NCBI RefSeq assembly: GCF_029946165.1
Contig: NZ_JAQSDZ010000001.1
Location: 186,001-250,000, forward strand
DNA: 64,000 nt
DNA from: Methylotenera sp.
GTDB taxonomy: Bacteria; Pseudomonadota; Gammaproteobacteria; Burkholderiales; Methylophilaceae
Reading direction: 5' to 3'
Shown: in pieces, positions 27,711-37,253 of the stretch
Layout: the number at the start of each line of letters is the position of its first letter
How positions within the stretch are numbered: position 1 is the first letter of the stretch
The notes under the pieces: model-generated
The model's input: only the letters and a program-made list of their open reading frames with translations
The model's database searches: none
Told to the model about the DNA's origin: nothing
Position numbers and translations under genes: made by a program

Positions 27711-27820
27711 AGGTTTTTTAAGGTAATATGGTGTTTTAATGTCGTAACAATCATTTAATAGAACAATTTAATATAGACCAATTATAAATAGATCAAAGTG
27801 ATTTAAAGGGAGTTTTAAGC

Positions 27821-29809
27821 ATGTCAATTGAGTCAGTTCTTCAAGAAAATCGCGTATTTGAACCAAGCACAGATTTTGTAAAAAACGCCAACGTCTCTGG
27901 TATGTCAGCCTACAACGCTTTATGCAAAGAGGCAACTGACGATTATCAAGGCTTTTGGGCGAAATTGGCACGTGAGCTTTTAGTGTGGAACAAGCCATTC
28001 ACTAAAACACTTAATGAGGATAATGCCCCATTTTATAAATGGTTTGAAGATGGTGAAATGAATGTTTCAGCCAATTGCCTAGATAAACACCTCAATACTA
28101 TCCCTAACAAAATCGCCATTATCTTTGAAGCCGATGACGGCACTGTGATTAACGTCACATTTAAAGAGCTATATCACCGCGTTTGCCAATTTGCGAATGG
28201 CTTAAAAAAGCTCAACCTCTCCGTGGGCGACCGCGTGATTATTTACTTGCCGATGGGTATCGATGCCGTAGTGGCGATGCAAGCTTGCGTCCGCTTAGGT
28301 TTAACGCACTCAGTCGTATTCGGCGGCTTTTCAGCGAAAAGCCTGAACGAACGCATTATTGACGCAGGTGCGGTTGCCGTGATTACTTCTGATGGTCAAT
28401 TTCGCGGCGGCAAAGCACTTCCATTAAAACCTGCGGTAGATGAAGGTATCGCAATGGGTGGCTGTGAGTCGATTAAAAATGTGGTTGTTTTGAAAAAAAC
28501 TGGGCAAGAGATTGCCTGGAATCAAAATGGGAACGCCAATAACATTTGGTGGCACGATTTAATTGCTGGGCAAGCAGATACCTGTGAACCAGTCATGTTA
28601 AGTGCCGAGCATCCGCTATTTTTACTTTACACCTCAGGCAGCACAGGCAAACCAAAAGGCGTGCAACATTCATCAGCTGGCTATTTGCTACACGCGATGA
28701 ACAGCATGCGCTGGACATTTGACATTAAAGACAATGACGTATTTTGGTGTACGGCAGACGTAGGCTGGATTACAGGCCATACCTATGTTGCGTATGGCCC
28801 TCTCGCCATGGGCGTGACGCAAATTATATTTGAAGGCATTCCAACCTACCCTGATGCGGGTCGTTTCTGGCAAATGATTCAAAAACATAAAGTGAGTATT
28901 TTTTACACAGCGCCAACGGCAATTCGTTCGCTCATTAAAGCGGCTGAAACAACCGCCAGTACACACCCTAAGAGCTATGATTTAAGCAGCTTGCGTCTGC
29001 TTGGTTCAGTAGGTGAGCCGATTAATCCAGAAGCTTGGATGTGGTATTACGAAAACGTTGGTGGCAGCCATTGCCCAATTGTGGATACTTTCTGGCAAAC
29101 AGAAACTGGCGGTCACGTGATTACACCTTTACCAGGCGCTACGGCGTTAGTGCCAGGCTCATGCACATTACCATTCCCAGGCATTGATATTGATGTAGTG
29201 GATGAAACAGGTAAAGACGTGCCTTGGGGTACAGGCGGTTTATTAGTGATTAAAAAACCGTGGCCTTCAATGATTCGCACTATTTATAATGACCCTGAAC
29301 GTTACAAATCAAGCTACTACCCTATCGATTTAGGTGGCACAATTTACCTAGCGGGTGATGGTGCTGTGCGTGATGCTAAAACAGGCAATTTCACCATCAT
29401 GGGTCGAATTGATGACGTTCTCAATGTTTCAGGCCACCGTTTAGGCACAATGGAAATTGAGTCCGCTTTAGTTTCAAATCCATTAGTGGCTGAAGCCGCA
29501 GTAGTAGGTAAACCGCATGATATAAAAGGTGAGTCTGTTGTTGCTTATGTGGTGCTAAAAGGCGCGCGTCCTGAAGGTGAAGAATTGAAAAAAATCGTCG
29601 CGCAGTTGCGGGATTGGGTGGGTAAAGAAATCGGCCCGATTGCTAAACCTGACGAAATTCGTTTTGGTGATAATTTGCCAAAAACGCGCTCAGGTAAAAT
29701 CATGCGCAGATTATTACGCAGCCTAGCTAAAGGTGAAGAAATCACTTCAGATATTTCTACACTGGATAACCCCGCGATTTTGGATCAGCTCAAAGAAGTT
29801 GTTAAATAG
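27821..29809 (+). CDS. acs: Acetyl-CoA synthetase
   Basis: A 662-residue AMP-forming acetyl-CoA ligase. The P-loop-like motif is [17 protein letters not shown], the A-motif region is [18 protein letters not shown], and the C-terminal hinge and catalytic lysine are in [15 protein letters not shown]. That lysine (about K626) is the residue acetylated by Pat in Salmonella Acs, so the enzyme here has the feature needed for control by the acetyltransferase/deacetylase pair at 16.1-19.8 kb. AAAGGGAG stands upstream of the ATG. A strong terminator closes the gene. In a methylotroph it would activate free acetate. Confidence 0.96.
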   Translation: MSIESVLQENRVFEPSTDFVKNANVSGMSAYNALCKEATDDYQGFWAKLARELLVWNKPFTKTLNEDNAPFYKWFEDGEMNVSANCLDKHLNTIPNKIAIIFEADDGTVINVTFKELYHRVCQFANGLKKLNLSVGDRVIIYLPMGIDAVVAMQACVRLGLTHSVVFGGFSAKSLNERIIDAGAVAVITSDGQFRGGKALPLKPAVDEGIAMGGCESIKNVVVLKKTGQEIAWNQNGNANNIWWHDLIAGQADTCEPVMLSAEHPLFLLYTSGSTGKPKGVQHSSAGYLLHAMNSMRWTFDIKDNDVFWCTADVGWITGHTYVAYGPLAMGVTQIIFEGIPTYPDAGRFWQMIQKHKVSIFYTAPTAIRSLIKAAETTASTHPKSYDLSSLRLLGSVGEPINPEAWMWYYENVGGSHCPIVDTFWQTETGGHVITPLPGATALVPGSCTLPFPGIDIDVVDETGKDVPWGTGGLLVIKKPWPSMIRTIYNDPERYKSSYYPIDLGGTIYLAGDGAVRDAKTGNFTIMGRIDDVLNVSGHRLGTMEIESALVSNPLVAEAAVVGKPHDIKGESVVAYVVLKGARPEGEELKKIVAQLRDWVGKEIGPIAKPDEIRFGDNLPKTRSGKIMRRLLRSLAKGEEITSDISTLDNPAILDQLKEVVK

Positions 29810-29837
29810 TTAGCTTAGACAAAGTACTGAAACCATG

Positions 29838-29884
29838 GAAGGCTTGCTAGTATTGATTGCACTAATACTAGCAGCCTTCTTTTT
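29838..29884 (+). terminator. Strong Rho-independent terminator after acs
   Basis: Stem GAAGGC-(T)-TGCTAGTATT paired with AATACTAGCA-GCCTTC, nine-base loop, then TTTTT. Only 27 bases separate the end of the T-run from the xoxF start codon, so a separate xoxF promoter would have to overlap this hairpin or xoxF would depend on read-through. Confidence 0.85.
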
Positions 29885-29910
29885 AATGCGTAAATAGCAC
29901 ATCAAATCTC

Positions 29911-31782
29911 ATGCCCCCATTTTCACGCAATTGCCTAAGTTTCTTAGGCTTATTTAGCCTATTAATATCGTCAGCCCATGGAGCGGATGATTATAAAAAG
30001 CTCACACAAGATGATAAGCAATGGGTGCATCCGCGCAAAGATTACGCCAATACTGGCTATAGCGGCTTGCATCAAATCAAAGCCAATAACATTAACAAGC
30101 TCAAGCTGGCTTGGACTTTTTCAACAGGTGTAAATCGCGGTCATGAAGGCTCACCGATTGTGTTAGGTAGCACAATGTATGTGCATACGGCTTTTCCCAA
30201 TAACATTTACGCGCTCGATCTTAATAACAACCAAAAAATACTATGGTCTTACTTTCCAAAGCAAGGCCCGCAAACGCAGGCTTTATTGTGTTGCGATACG
30301 GTAAATCGCGGCTTAGGCTATGGCGATGGCAAGATTTTATTGCAGCAAAATGATGGCATATTGGTCGCACTAAATGCAAAAACTGGCAAGCTGATTTGGC
30401 AAACCAAAGTCAATGACATTAAAACTGGTGCGAGTAACACCAACGCACCACATGTGATGAAAGATAAAGTTATCACAGGCTGTAGTGGTGGCGAATACGG
30501 CGTACGATGTTTTATTGCGGCTTACAATATCAAAGATGGCTCCTTAGCTTGGAAAGCTTACAGCACAGGGCCTGATAGTGAAGCACTAATTGGCGCTGGC
30601 TTTAACGAAACCAATCCGTACTACTCGGCTTTATCTACTTACCAAGATGTGAATGGCGGCAACAAAGAAGATGGCTCATTTAAAGCGCTGACAAAAGAGC
30701 AACTCAAATTTCCTGAGCCTGATTTAGGCGTTAGAACTTGGCTGAAACCGCAAGCTAATCAAGATGGTTGGCAACACGGCGGCGGCCCTGTGTGGGGCTA
30801 TTTTTCTTATGACCCTAAACTGAATCTAGTCTATTACGGCACTGGTAATCCATCGGTTTGGAATGCTGATGTGCGGCCAGGTGATAATAAATGGGCGATG
30901 ACAATTTTCGCACGTGACCTTGATACCGGCATGGCAAAATGGGGCTACCAAATGACGCCGCATGACGAGTGGGATTATGACGGCATTAATGAGGTGATTT
31001 TGTGGGATGCGAATCACAAAAAACTTGCTACGCATTTTGACCGCAACGGTTTCGGCTATACGTTTGACCGCACCAATGGCAGCTTGTTAGTCGCTGAGAA
31101 AATGCACCCGTTTGTGAACTGGGCAACGAGTGTAGATTTGACTACAGGCATTCCGCAAAAAGACCCTAAATATTCTGCACACCAAGATACTACAACTAAA
31201 AATATCTGCCCCGCTGCGCTCGGCGTAAAAGACCAACAACCAACCGCTTACTCACCAAAAACCAAATTATTTTACGTACCGCTTAATCATTTATGTATGG
31301 ATTACGATGTCGTAGAAGCTAAATACACTGCGGGTCAGCCATGGGTAGGTGCAGGTTTAACCATGCACCCTGGGCCAGATGGCGTGACTGGTGGGTTTAT
31401 GGCTTGGAACGGCTTAACGGGGAAAGCTGCGTGGTATAAAAAAGAGCCATATTCTATTTGGAGTGGCGTTTTAGCCACCAGCTCAAATCTAGTACTTTAT
31501 GGCACCTTGGATAGATGGTTTAAAGCGGTTGATGCGAAGTCGGGCAAGAATCTATGGCAATTTCAGGTAGGGTCTGGTGTCATTGGCAACCCGTTCACTT
31601 ACGTAAACAAAGGCAAGCAATATGTTGGTGTGATGTCTGGCATAGGTGGTTGGGCGGGCATTGCTATCAACTTAGGGCTAACTGAGGATTCAGACGGTGC
31701 AGGCGCTGCTGGGGCTTACCGAGAGCTAACAAAGTGGAACGCCGCACCAGGTGGCGGAGCGGTGAATGTATTTAGTCTTTAG
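29911..31782 (+). CDS. xoxF: PQQ- and lanthanide-dependent methanol dehydrogenase XoxF
   Basis: A 623-residue periplasmic quinoprotein with a signal peptide (SFLGLFSLLISSAHGADD). The eight-bladed propeller repeats are visible (VYALD/GKLIWQ type tryptophan docking motifs). The vicinal disulfide pair is C127-C128 (LLCCDTVNRGLGY). The active site reads TPHDEWDYDGINE at 350-362: D355 is the catalytic Asp and D357 is the additional Asp that marks Ln3+-binding XoxF and is Ala in Ca2+-binding MxaF. The end (GGAVNVFSL) is typical for XoxF. It oxidises methanol to formaldehyde or formate, passing electrons to a cytochrome cL. No xoxG, xoxJ or mxa genes lie alongside. Clade assignment (XoxF4 would be expected in Methylophilaceae) is inference. 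Confidence 0.92.
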   Translation: MPPFSRNCLSFLGLFSLLISSAHGADDYKKLTQDDKQWVHPRKDYANTGYSGLHQIKANNINKLKLAWTFSTGVNRGHEGSPIVLGSTMYVHTAFPNNIYALDLNNNQKILWSYFPKQGPQTQALLCCDTVNRGLGYGDGKILLQQNDGILVALNAKTGKLIWQTKVNDIKTGASNTNAPHVMKDKVITGCSGGEYGVRCFIAAYNIKDGSLAWKAYSTGPDSEALIGAGFNETNPYYSALSTYQDVNGGNKEDGSFKALTKEQLKFPEPDLGVRTWLKPQANQDGWQHGGGPVWGYFSYDPKLNLVYYGTGNPSVWNADVRPGDNKWAMTIFARDLDTGMAKWGYQMTPHDEWDYDGINEVILWDANHKKLATHFDRNGFGYTFDRTNGSLLVAEKMHPFVNWATSVDLTTGIPQKDPKYSAHQDTTTKNICPAALGVKDQQPTAYSPKTKLFYVPLNHLCMDYDVVEAKYTAGQPWVGAGLTMHPGPDGVTGGFMAWNGLTGKAAWYKKEPYSIWSGVLATSSNLVLYGTLDRWFKAVDAKSGKNLWQFQVGSGVIGNPFTYVNKGKQYVGVMSGIGGWAGIAINLGLTEDSDGAGAAGAYRELTKWNAAPGGGAVNVFSL

Positions 31783-31788
31783 CGATAT

Positions 31789-32199
31789 TTAAGAAGGTAT
31801 TAAATCTTGAGTAATTGGACGAATAATCAAACGCAAGCAATGACGTCCGAAACTTTCAACTTCATTAAAAAATAATGCGCAGGAAAAATGCTCGCCATTA
31901 AAAGCTACTACTTCAAAGCCATAGCCAATGTGGGAAAGAAAACGTAAGTGCGGGTTAACTTTTTCACCTTGCATTAATTTATCTTCGGTTAATTCTGGCA
32001 TGACAGTAGAGATATGCCGCCATGTAAGTTTGCTGGGATTGCAGTCTAGCAACTCAGCCGCGGCTTGATTACAATCGCGTATGGTGCCGTTTTCGTAAAG
32101 CGTTAACACCGCAGTTTCTTGCTCGCTACGGCATAAACAAGCATTTTCCTTAGCTTGATTTGAAAAATCGATGTATTCAATTTGTGCGGTGGTATTCAT
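31789..32199 (-). CDS. Single PAS-domain protein
   Basis: A 136-residue soluble protein made of one PAS domain: AVLTLYENGTIRDCNQAAAELLDCNPSKL is the standard PAS start, with FEVVAFNGEHFSCALFFNEV and HCLRLIIRPI as the closing strands. No output domain is attached, so it probably binds a small molecule or partner and acts by contact. Its ATG overlaps the stop of the DUF2934 gene (ATGA). It converges on xoxF with six bases between stop codons. A link with the PAS kinase on the other side is plausible but not shown. Confidence 0.75.
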   Translation of the reverse strand: MNTTAQIEYIDFSNQAKENACLCRSEQETAVLTLYENGTIRDCNQAAAELLDCNPSKLTWRHISTVMPELTEDKLMQGEKVNPHLRFLSHIGYGFEVVAFNGEHFSCALFFNEVESFGRHCLRLIIRPITQDLIPS

Positions 32200-32480
32200 T
32201 TCATCACCTCAGCTTCTGCTGCTAGCCAATCCTCTAGCTCATAACCTGTTTCAAATCCTCTTGCTTGCGCTTTATAATAAGCTGATTCTGCCACTAGAAA
32301 ACGTTTATCCTCGTCACTAGTATTCTCACTACTAGAATTTTTGCTTCTGTTAATGGATTCCTTTTTAGATTTAGCTTCACTTTTAGAGTTTGTGTCAATT
32401 ACAGACTCAGCTTTAGACTCAATACCAAACACAGGAATATGGTTTTTTGCATGCAATTCATTTACAGTAGAAAGTTCCAT
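32196..32480 (-). CDS. DUF2934-domain protein
   Basis: A 94-residue protein. The first ~55 residues are Ser/Lys/Glu-rich and low in complexity (ESVIDTNSKSEAKSKKESIN). The C-terminus RFLVAESAYYKAQARGFETG...ELEDWLAAEAEV matches the short DUF2934 motif (AYxxAxxRGF..G.ExxDWLxAE). The function of the domain is unknown. I start it at the ATG at 32480, which has GGAGG four bases upstream; a longer frame extending to 32579 would run back through the structured region 32505-32573. It is coupled to the PAS gene by an ATGA overlap. Confidence 0.75.
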   Translation of the reverse strand: MELSTVNELHAKNHIPVFGIESKAESVIDTNSKSEAKSKKESINRSKNSSSENTSDEDKRFLVAESAYYKAQARGFETGYELEDWLAAEAEVMK

Positions 32481-32504
32481 AATTCCTCCATTAAGTAAAA
32501 AAGA

Positions 32505-32573
32505 AGATCGACGGCACAGAACTTTAAGAGAGATTCTGCAACCCGTGGTTGCTTGGGAACGTACCGTCGATCT
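32505..32573 (-). ncRNA. Structured leader RNA candidate: three-way junction ending in a U-tract
   Basis: On the minus strand a perfect 10-bp stem (AGATCGACGG paired with CCGTCGATCT) encloses two hairpins: GCAACC-ACG-GGTTGC and CAGAA-(12 nt)-TTCTG. The 3' arm of the outer stem runs straight into TCTTTTTTAC, a terminator-like U-run, and 20 bases later comes the GGAGG of the DUF2934 gene. This is the layout of a riboswitch-like attenuator or of a short RNA with its own terminator. It does not match a riboswitch class that I can name. The outer stem would also form in plus-strand RNA, there without a U-run. Confidence 0.45.
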
Positions 32574-32749
32574 GAGCAATTTACAGTAGTCGCTAAGCTG
32601 AGTAAATGAGTGCGAACACGTAAGGGCTAACCCTTATATGCGGTATGAATCATAGACAATGATTCAGCTTTTATCGTAGACTTAAAATGAATCGTATAGC
32701 ACTTTTAATATAGAGGATATTCGTTGACCTACTTATTTCAAGATTCGTC

Positions 32750-34252
32750 ATGGTGAATGATTCATTTTTATCAAACTTAAGTGTCAAAACGCTATTTGAT
32801 GCGGCAGCAGATGCGATGTTGTTAGTAGATGAGAGTGGTCGTGTAGTGCAAGCCAACGAGGTTGCACTTAACTTGCTTGACTATTCTTTCGAACAAATAA
32901 ATGGTCTCGAAATTGAGGCCTTAATGCCAAATAGCTATCGTAACCAGCATTCTCTACACAGAAATACTTATGCTAAAAATCCTGAGAAGCGCCCGATGGG
33001 TAAAGGTCGAGATTTAATTGCATTACGCAGAGATGGCAGCGAACTGGCCGTTGATATTAGTTTAAGTCCGATAAAAACGGGTGATCGGCAATTTGTTTTA
33101 GCGACACTTCATATTGCAGACAAACGCCGAAAAGTTGAAGAAGCATTAAAAATTAGTGAAGAAAGATTGCGCTTAGCTAAAGAAGCCGCTGGATTAGGTG
33201 TATTTGATTTTGACTATCGCAATAACATTATTCACTGGGATGAGCGTATGCGCGATATCTGGGGCGAAGAATCTGAAGAAACTGTTTCTTATAAAAAATT
33301 CGTGGCGGCCATACACCCCGATGACCGCGCTGCAAGGCAGACCGTGATTGAACGCGCTATTGACCCTGCGAGCAATGGTGAATATAGCGTAGATTATCGA
33401 GTAAGAAACGCCAACGATGGCGTTGAACGCTGGATAACAACCATGGGACGTATTCACTTTACCAATGGACAAGCCACTCGCCTGCTGGGCATTGCCAGAG
33501 ATATAACTGATCAAAAAATTCTAGAAAAAACACTGCAAGAACAACGTGCAGAAATGGAATCGCTATTCAAACAGCAAGTGGCATATCAAACCGTATCAGC
33601 GATAGCACATGAGCTTAACCAACCACTTGCCGCCATTTCCGCCTATAGTGAAGTGGCTTTGCACGCGCTTGATAGCAACAACTTTAACTCAGAAAATCTC
33701 AAACGGGCGCTGGAAGGTGCAGTAACGCAAGCGCAGCGAGCGGGCAAAAGTCTGCACGAGTTGCTGGCTTTTATGCAAAAAGGTGAGCTGGTCACGGAGC
33801 GTTTTGAGTTGAATCATGTATTAAATGAAGCCCTGAATATTGCGAAAGGTGATGGTTACGGCGACTTTAGCCCGCTGCTCTCGTTAGAACCTGCTCTGCC
33901 AGAAGTGTTAGGCAATGAAACTCAAGTACGAAAAATATTAGTGAATTTACTAAGAAATGCCGTAGAAGCCATGCGTGGAGCAAGTGTGCCGTCTTCAGCC
34001 ATTTCAATTACAGTTCGCACTAATCAAAAAATTAATATGGCACACGTGACCATACAAGATAGCGGCCCAGGTTTAGATGCTGAAACCGCAAGACATATTT
34101 TTGAACCATTTTTCACCACCAAACCAACAGGAATAGGCATGGGTCTGGCCATTAGCCGCGCGCTGACAGAAGCCAATGGCGGTCAACTTTGGCTAGAACA
34201 CAACAACAAACCTGGCGCTACATTTCACTTTACTTTACCTTTTGCTGGTTGA
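32750..34252 (+). CDS. PAS-domain sensor histidine kinase (FixL-like layout)
   Basis: A 500-residue soluble kinase. PAS1 is residues ~10-125 (LFDAAADAMLLVDESGRVVQANEVALNLL), PAS2/PAC ~140-265 (LAKEAAGLGVFDFDYRNNII ... RLLGIARDITDQK). These are followed by a short coiled coil, a HisKA box with the phospho-His in VSAIAHELNQPLAAISAYSE, and a HATPase domain (NLLRNAVEAMRG, DSGPGLDAE, GIGMGLAISRALTEANGG). There is no membrane segment, so the signal is intracellular. It lies 44 bases upstream of a FixJ-type regulator and is divergent from the DUF2934-PAS unit. The usual heme-binding residues of FixL cannot be confirmed. Confidence 0.9.
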   Translation: MVNDSFLSNLSVKTLFDAAADAMLLVDESGRVVQANEVALNLLDYSFEQINGLEIEALMPNSYRNQHSLHRNTYAKNPEKRPMGKGRDLIALRRDGSELAVDISLSPIKTGDRQFVLATLHIADKRRKVEEALKISEERLRLAKEAAGLGVFDFDYRNNIIHWDERMRDIWGEESEETVSYKKFVAAIHPDDRAARQTVIERAIDPASNGEYSVDYRVRNANDGVERWITTMGRIHFTNGQATRLLGIARDITDQKILEKTLQEQRAEMESLFKQQVAYQTVSAIAHELNQPLAAISAYSEVALHALDSNNFNSENLKRALEGAVTQAQRAGKSLHELLAFMQKGELVTERFELNHVLNEALNIAKGDGYGDFSPLLSLEPALPEVLGNETQVRKILVNLLRNAVEAMRGASVPSSAISITVRTNQKINMAHVTIQDSGPGLDAETARHIFEPFFTTKPTGIGMGLAISRALTEANGGQLWLEHNNKPGATFHFTLPFAG

Positions 34253-34296
34253 ACATAATTGCTAAGTGAACATAAATTGCTAAATGAAAATAATTA

Positions 34297-34923
34297 ATGA
34301 GTGCTGAAGCTACTATCTTTATTATTGATGATGATCCCGCAATACGGGACTCTCTAACCTTAATGATGGCGCAGGAAGGCTTTGCCGTTAGTACGTTTGA
34401 AAGCGCCGAAGATTTTCTTGAAAGTTTTCAAACGGAGCGCTTGGGTTGCGCCATCCTTGATATTCGCATGAGCGGCATGGATGGTATACAACTACAAGAT
34501 ATGCTTACAAAACATCGCATTCAAATGCCTATCATTTTCCTCACTGGGCATGGCGATATACCCATGAGCGTACGCGCTATTAAAGCAGGTGCAGTCGATT
34601 TTTTAACCAAACCCGTCACTCGCGAAAAACTCATGACATGCGTGCGATTTGCACTCTTAGAATGTGAAAAAATGCTCAATATAAGAGCCAATAATGAAAG
34701 CGTACAATCACATTTGGCCGAACTTACCGAACGTGAGCGTGATGTAATGGCACTTGCGGTGCAGGGTCACTCTAACAAAGAAATAGCAAGGCAACTGGGT
34801 ATTAGTCATCGCACTGTTGAGATTCATAAATCAAAAGTGATGCATAAAACTGGCGCGACTAACCTGTTGGATTTAGTGCGAATTGCCCATGAAGGAGATT
34901 TTAAATCACTCAACAAACCATAA
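34297..34923 (+). CDS. FixJ/NarL-type response regulator
   Basis: A 208-residue two-domain regulator. The receiver begins ATIFIIDDDPAIRDSLTLMM, with the phospho-acceptor in GCAILDIRMSGMDGIQL and the switch residues in IIFLTGHGDI and FLTKPV. A LuxR-type HTH follows in LTERERDVMALAVQGHSNKE...LGISHRTVEIHKSKVMHKTGA. It is the cognate partner of the preceding PAS kinase. By position the pair could control the neighbouring DUF2934/PAS genes and xoxF, an inference with no binding site seen. Confidence 0.92.
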   Translation: MSAEATIFIIDDDPAIRDSLTLMMAQEGFAVSTFESAEDFLESFQTERLGCAILDIRMSGMDGIQLQDMLTKHRIQMPIIFLTGHGDIPMSVRAIKAGAVDFLTKPVTREKLMTCVRFALLECEKMLNIRANNESVQSHLAELTERERDVMALAVQGHSNKEIARQLGISHRTVEIHKSKVMHKTGATNLLDLVRIAHEGDFKSLNKP

Positions 34924-35022
34924 ATCTTTGATAGCGCAAATGCCAAAGTAGCTAGCTGTAAGTTAAACAGCTAATTTAAGGTAAAATGTCGTTTTAGCAT
35001 TTTTCAAAGATTAAAGTTCACC

Positions 35023-36609
35023 ATGTCATCGCCCGCAACCCCGTTACAACTCGAAATCAAACGCCGCCGCACATTTGCCATTATTTCTCACCCCGATGCT
35101 GGTAAGACTACGTTGACTGAAAAGCTATTATGGTTCGGTGGCGCGATTCAAGTGGCTGGTGAAGTACGTGGGCGTAAGGCTTCTCGCCATGCAACATCGG
35201 ACTGGATGGAGCTTGAAAAACAACGCGGAATTTCGGTGACTTCATCTGTCATGCAATTCCCTTATCGTGAACACATGGTGAATTTGCTGGATACCCCAGG
35301 CCATGATGACTTCTCGGAAGATACTTATAGAACATTAACGGCTGTCGATTCCGCCGTCATGGTGATTGATGCCGTGAACGGCGTGGAAGCGCAAACTATC
35401 AAGTTGCTGAATGTTTGCCGCATGCGCGATACGCCAATTATTACTTTCATTAACAAGCTAGACCGCGAAAGCCGCGAGCCAATTGAATTGCTAGATGAAA
35501 TTGAAACCACGCTAGGCATGGAATGTGCGCCTATGACTTGGCCAATCGGTATGGGTAAAGGCTTTAGAGGCGTTTATAATTTATATACTGACACGATTTC
35601 ATTCTTTGATCCACGTGCAGAAAAAGGCACTTCTGAGGTGATTCAAGGGCTTAATAACCCGCGTTTAGATGAAGTGCTAGGCCATGTGGCAGAAAACTTA
35701 CGTGTTGATATTGAGTTAGTACGCGGTGCATCGCATGCCTTTGATGCCGAGCGTTATTTAAATGGTAAACAAACGCCTGTTTACTTTGGTTCTGCGATTA
35801 ACAACTTTGGCGTGCAATCCTTGCTGGATGCGGTAGTTGACTTATCCCCCGCACCACTCGCACGCAACACCGCAACGCGCCCTGTGCCGCCAGACGAGAA
35901 TAAATTCTCAGGCTTTGTGTTCAAAATTCAAGCGAATATGGACCCAAAACATCGTGACCGTATTGCCTTTTTACGCGTGTGTTCTGGCCGTTTTGAGCGT
36001 GGCATGAAAATCAAGCAAGTGAGTACCAATAAACAAATAGCCGTGAATAATGCCATTACTTTTATGGCGCAAGACCGCACCACGATGGATGAAGCGTATT
36101 CGGGCGACATTATCGGCATACCCAACCACGGTACGATTAAAGTAGGCGACACATTTAGTGAAGGCGAAAATTTAAAATACATTGGCATTCCATCATTTGC
36201 GCCAGAGTTTTTCCGCCGCGCGCGCATTAAAAACCCAATGAAAATGAAGCAACTGCAAATTGGCCTAAAACAATTGGCTGAAGAAGGCGCTGCGCAATTA
36301 TTTCGTCCATTATTAAGTAACGATTTAATTTTAGGCGCTGTGGGTATGCTGCAATTTGAAGTGGTTTCGCATCGTCTAGAACATGAATATAGCGTGGACA
36401 TGGTATTTGAACCATACGACTGCTACACCGCACGCTGGTTACGCGGCAAAGATTCTGACTTAAAAGCCATTGCAGATAAGTACGGCTTTAACGTGGCGCT
36501 GGATGGCGCAGATGAATACGTTTATCTCGCCCCAAACCGCGTGAACCTGCAAATGGCGCAAGAGCGTTATCCTGATATAGAATTCTTAGAAACACGTGAG
36601 CTTAACTAA
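35023..36609 (+). CDS. prfC: Peptide chain release factor 3
   Basis: A 528-residue translational GTPase that recycles RF1/RF2 from ribosomes after termination. G1 is [17 protein letters not shown]2/switch [14 protein letters not shown]3 [13 protein letters not shown], and G4 [12 protein letters not shown]. Length and domain order match RF3 over the whole protein, ending in [11 protein letters not shown]. It is likely monocistronic: 100 bases separate it from the regulator gene upstream. Confidence 0.96.
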   Translation: MSSPATPLQLEIKRRRTFAIISHPDAGKTTLTEKLLWFGGAIQVAGEVRGRKASRHATSDWMELEKQRGISVTSSVMQFPYREHMVNLLDTPGHDDFSEDTYRTLTAVDSAVMVIDAVNGVEAQTIKLLNVCRMRDTPIITFINKLDRESREPIELLDEIETTLGMECAPMTWPIGMGKGFRGVYNLYTDTISFFDPRAEKGTSEVIQGLNNPRLDEVLGHVAENLRVDIELVRGASHAFDAERYLNGKQTPVYFGSAINNFGVQSLLDAVVDLSPAPLARNTATRPVPPDENKFSGFVFKIQANMDPKHRDRIAFLRVCSGRFERGMKIKQVSTNKQIAVNNAITFMAQDRTTMDEAYSGDIIGIPNHGTIKVGDTFSEGENLKYIGIPSFAPEFFRRARIKNPMKMKQLQIGLKQLAEEGAAQLFRPLLSNDLILGAVGMLQFEVVSHRLEHEYSVDMVFEPYDCYTARWLRGKDSDLKAIADKYGFNVALDGADEYVYLAPNRVNLQMAQERYPDIEFLETRELN

Positions 36610-36729
36610 TACAAAAGTTATTCAAGCTGATACCTGGTTGTGCTTTCTAGCCGCACTAAGTGCACTGTCTTCGTCAGAGCGCCTAATCTCAACTTGACTA
36701 CACTTTAGTATGCAATTTAATGAATTTAA

Positions 36730-37110
36730 ATGACTAGCCCTTGCCCTTGCGAAAGCGGTAAATCCTACACCTCTTGTTGCGAGCCCTTACATAAGGGCAT
36801 GAGTGCACGCACAGCCGAGGCTTTAATGCGTTCACGCTACACAGCATTTGTACTGGGGCTAGAAGACTATTTACTCAAAAGTTGGCACCCTAGCACCCGC
36901 CCTGCCCCGCTTAACTTAGCAGAGGAGCCGCCCACCAAGTGGCTTGGGTTACAAATTAAACGCACCGAAAATACAAGTGAAACAACCGCGATTGTAGAGT
37001 TTGTTGCGCGTTACAAAACTGCTGGGAAAGCTGAACGATTGCACGAAACAAGCCAGTTTGAGCGCATAGATGGTAACTGGTATTACTTATCGGGCGAGTT
37101 TAATCACTAA
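36730..37110 (+). CDS. YchJ-family SEC-C motif protein
   Basis: A 126-residue protein that opens with the zinc-binding SEC-C motif CPCESGKSYTSCCEPLHKG, followed by the conserved ALMRSRYTAFVLGLEDYLL and the WLGLQI...FVARYK core of the UPF0225/YchJ family (NTF2-like fold with a zinc hook). The molecular function is not known. It stands alone between prfC and the integron. Confidence 0.9.
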   Translation: MTSPCPCESGKSYTSCCEPLHKGMSARTAEALMRSRYTAFVLGLEDYLLKSWHPSTRPAPLNLAEEPPTKWLGLQIKRTENTSETTAIVEFVARYKTAGKAERLHETSQFERIDGNWYYLSGEFNH

Positions 37111-37193
37111 TACTTCACCGTCATCTGCGCACAAACGGCATGACGAATTTGCAGAGAGCACAAAGTATTTTCTAGAAATGTAGCCCAGAATAA

Positions 37194-37253
37194 TGTAGGA
37201 GGGGCTTGTAGCCCCGAATAGCTTTTGGTTTGCGGCTACAAGCCGCTCCTACA
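37194..37253. repeat. REP-type palindrome overlapping the integrase stop
   Basis: The left arm begins TGTAGGAGGGGCTTGTAGCC at 37194 and the right arm (37231-37253) is its reverse complement with two mismatches; the spacer is about 14 bases. It shares the TGTAGGAG-GGCTTGTAGCC layout with the repeat at 9453-9514. The right arm contains the TAG stop codon of the integron integrase (37249-37251), so the element sits exactly at the 3' end of intI. Confidence 0.8.

Noticed and set aside
29835-29897. A 20-residue frame MEGLLVLIALILAAFFLMRK between acs and xoxF, looking like a tiny membrane peptide.
   Set aside because: It coincides with the acs terminator hairpin and T-run, has no ribosome site, and its hydrophobic codons come from the stem sequence.
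32481-32579. Upstream extension of the DUF2934 protein.
   Set aside because: That stretch is the palindromic RNA-like region; the ATG at 32480 has GGAGG directly ahead.
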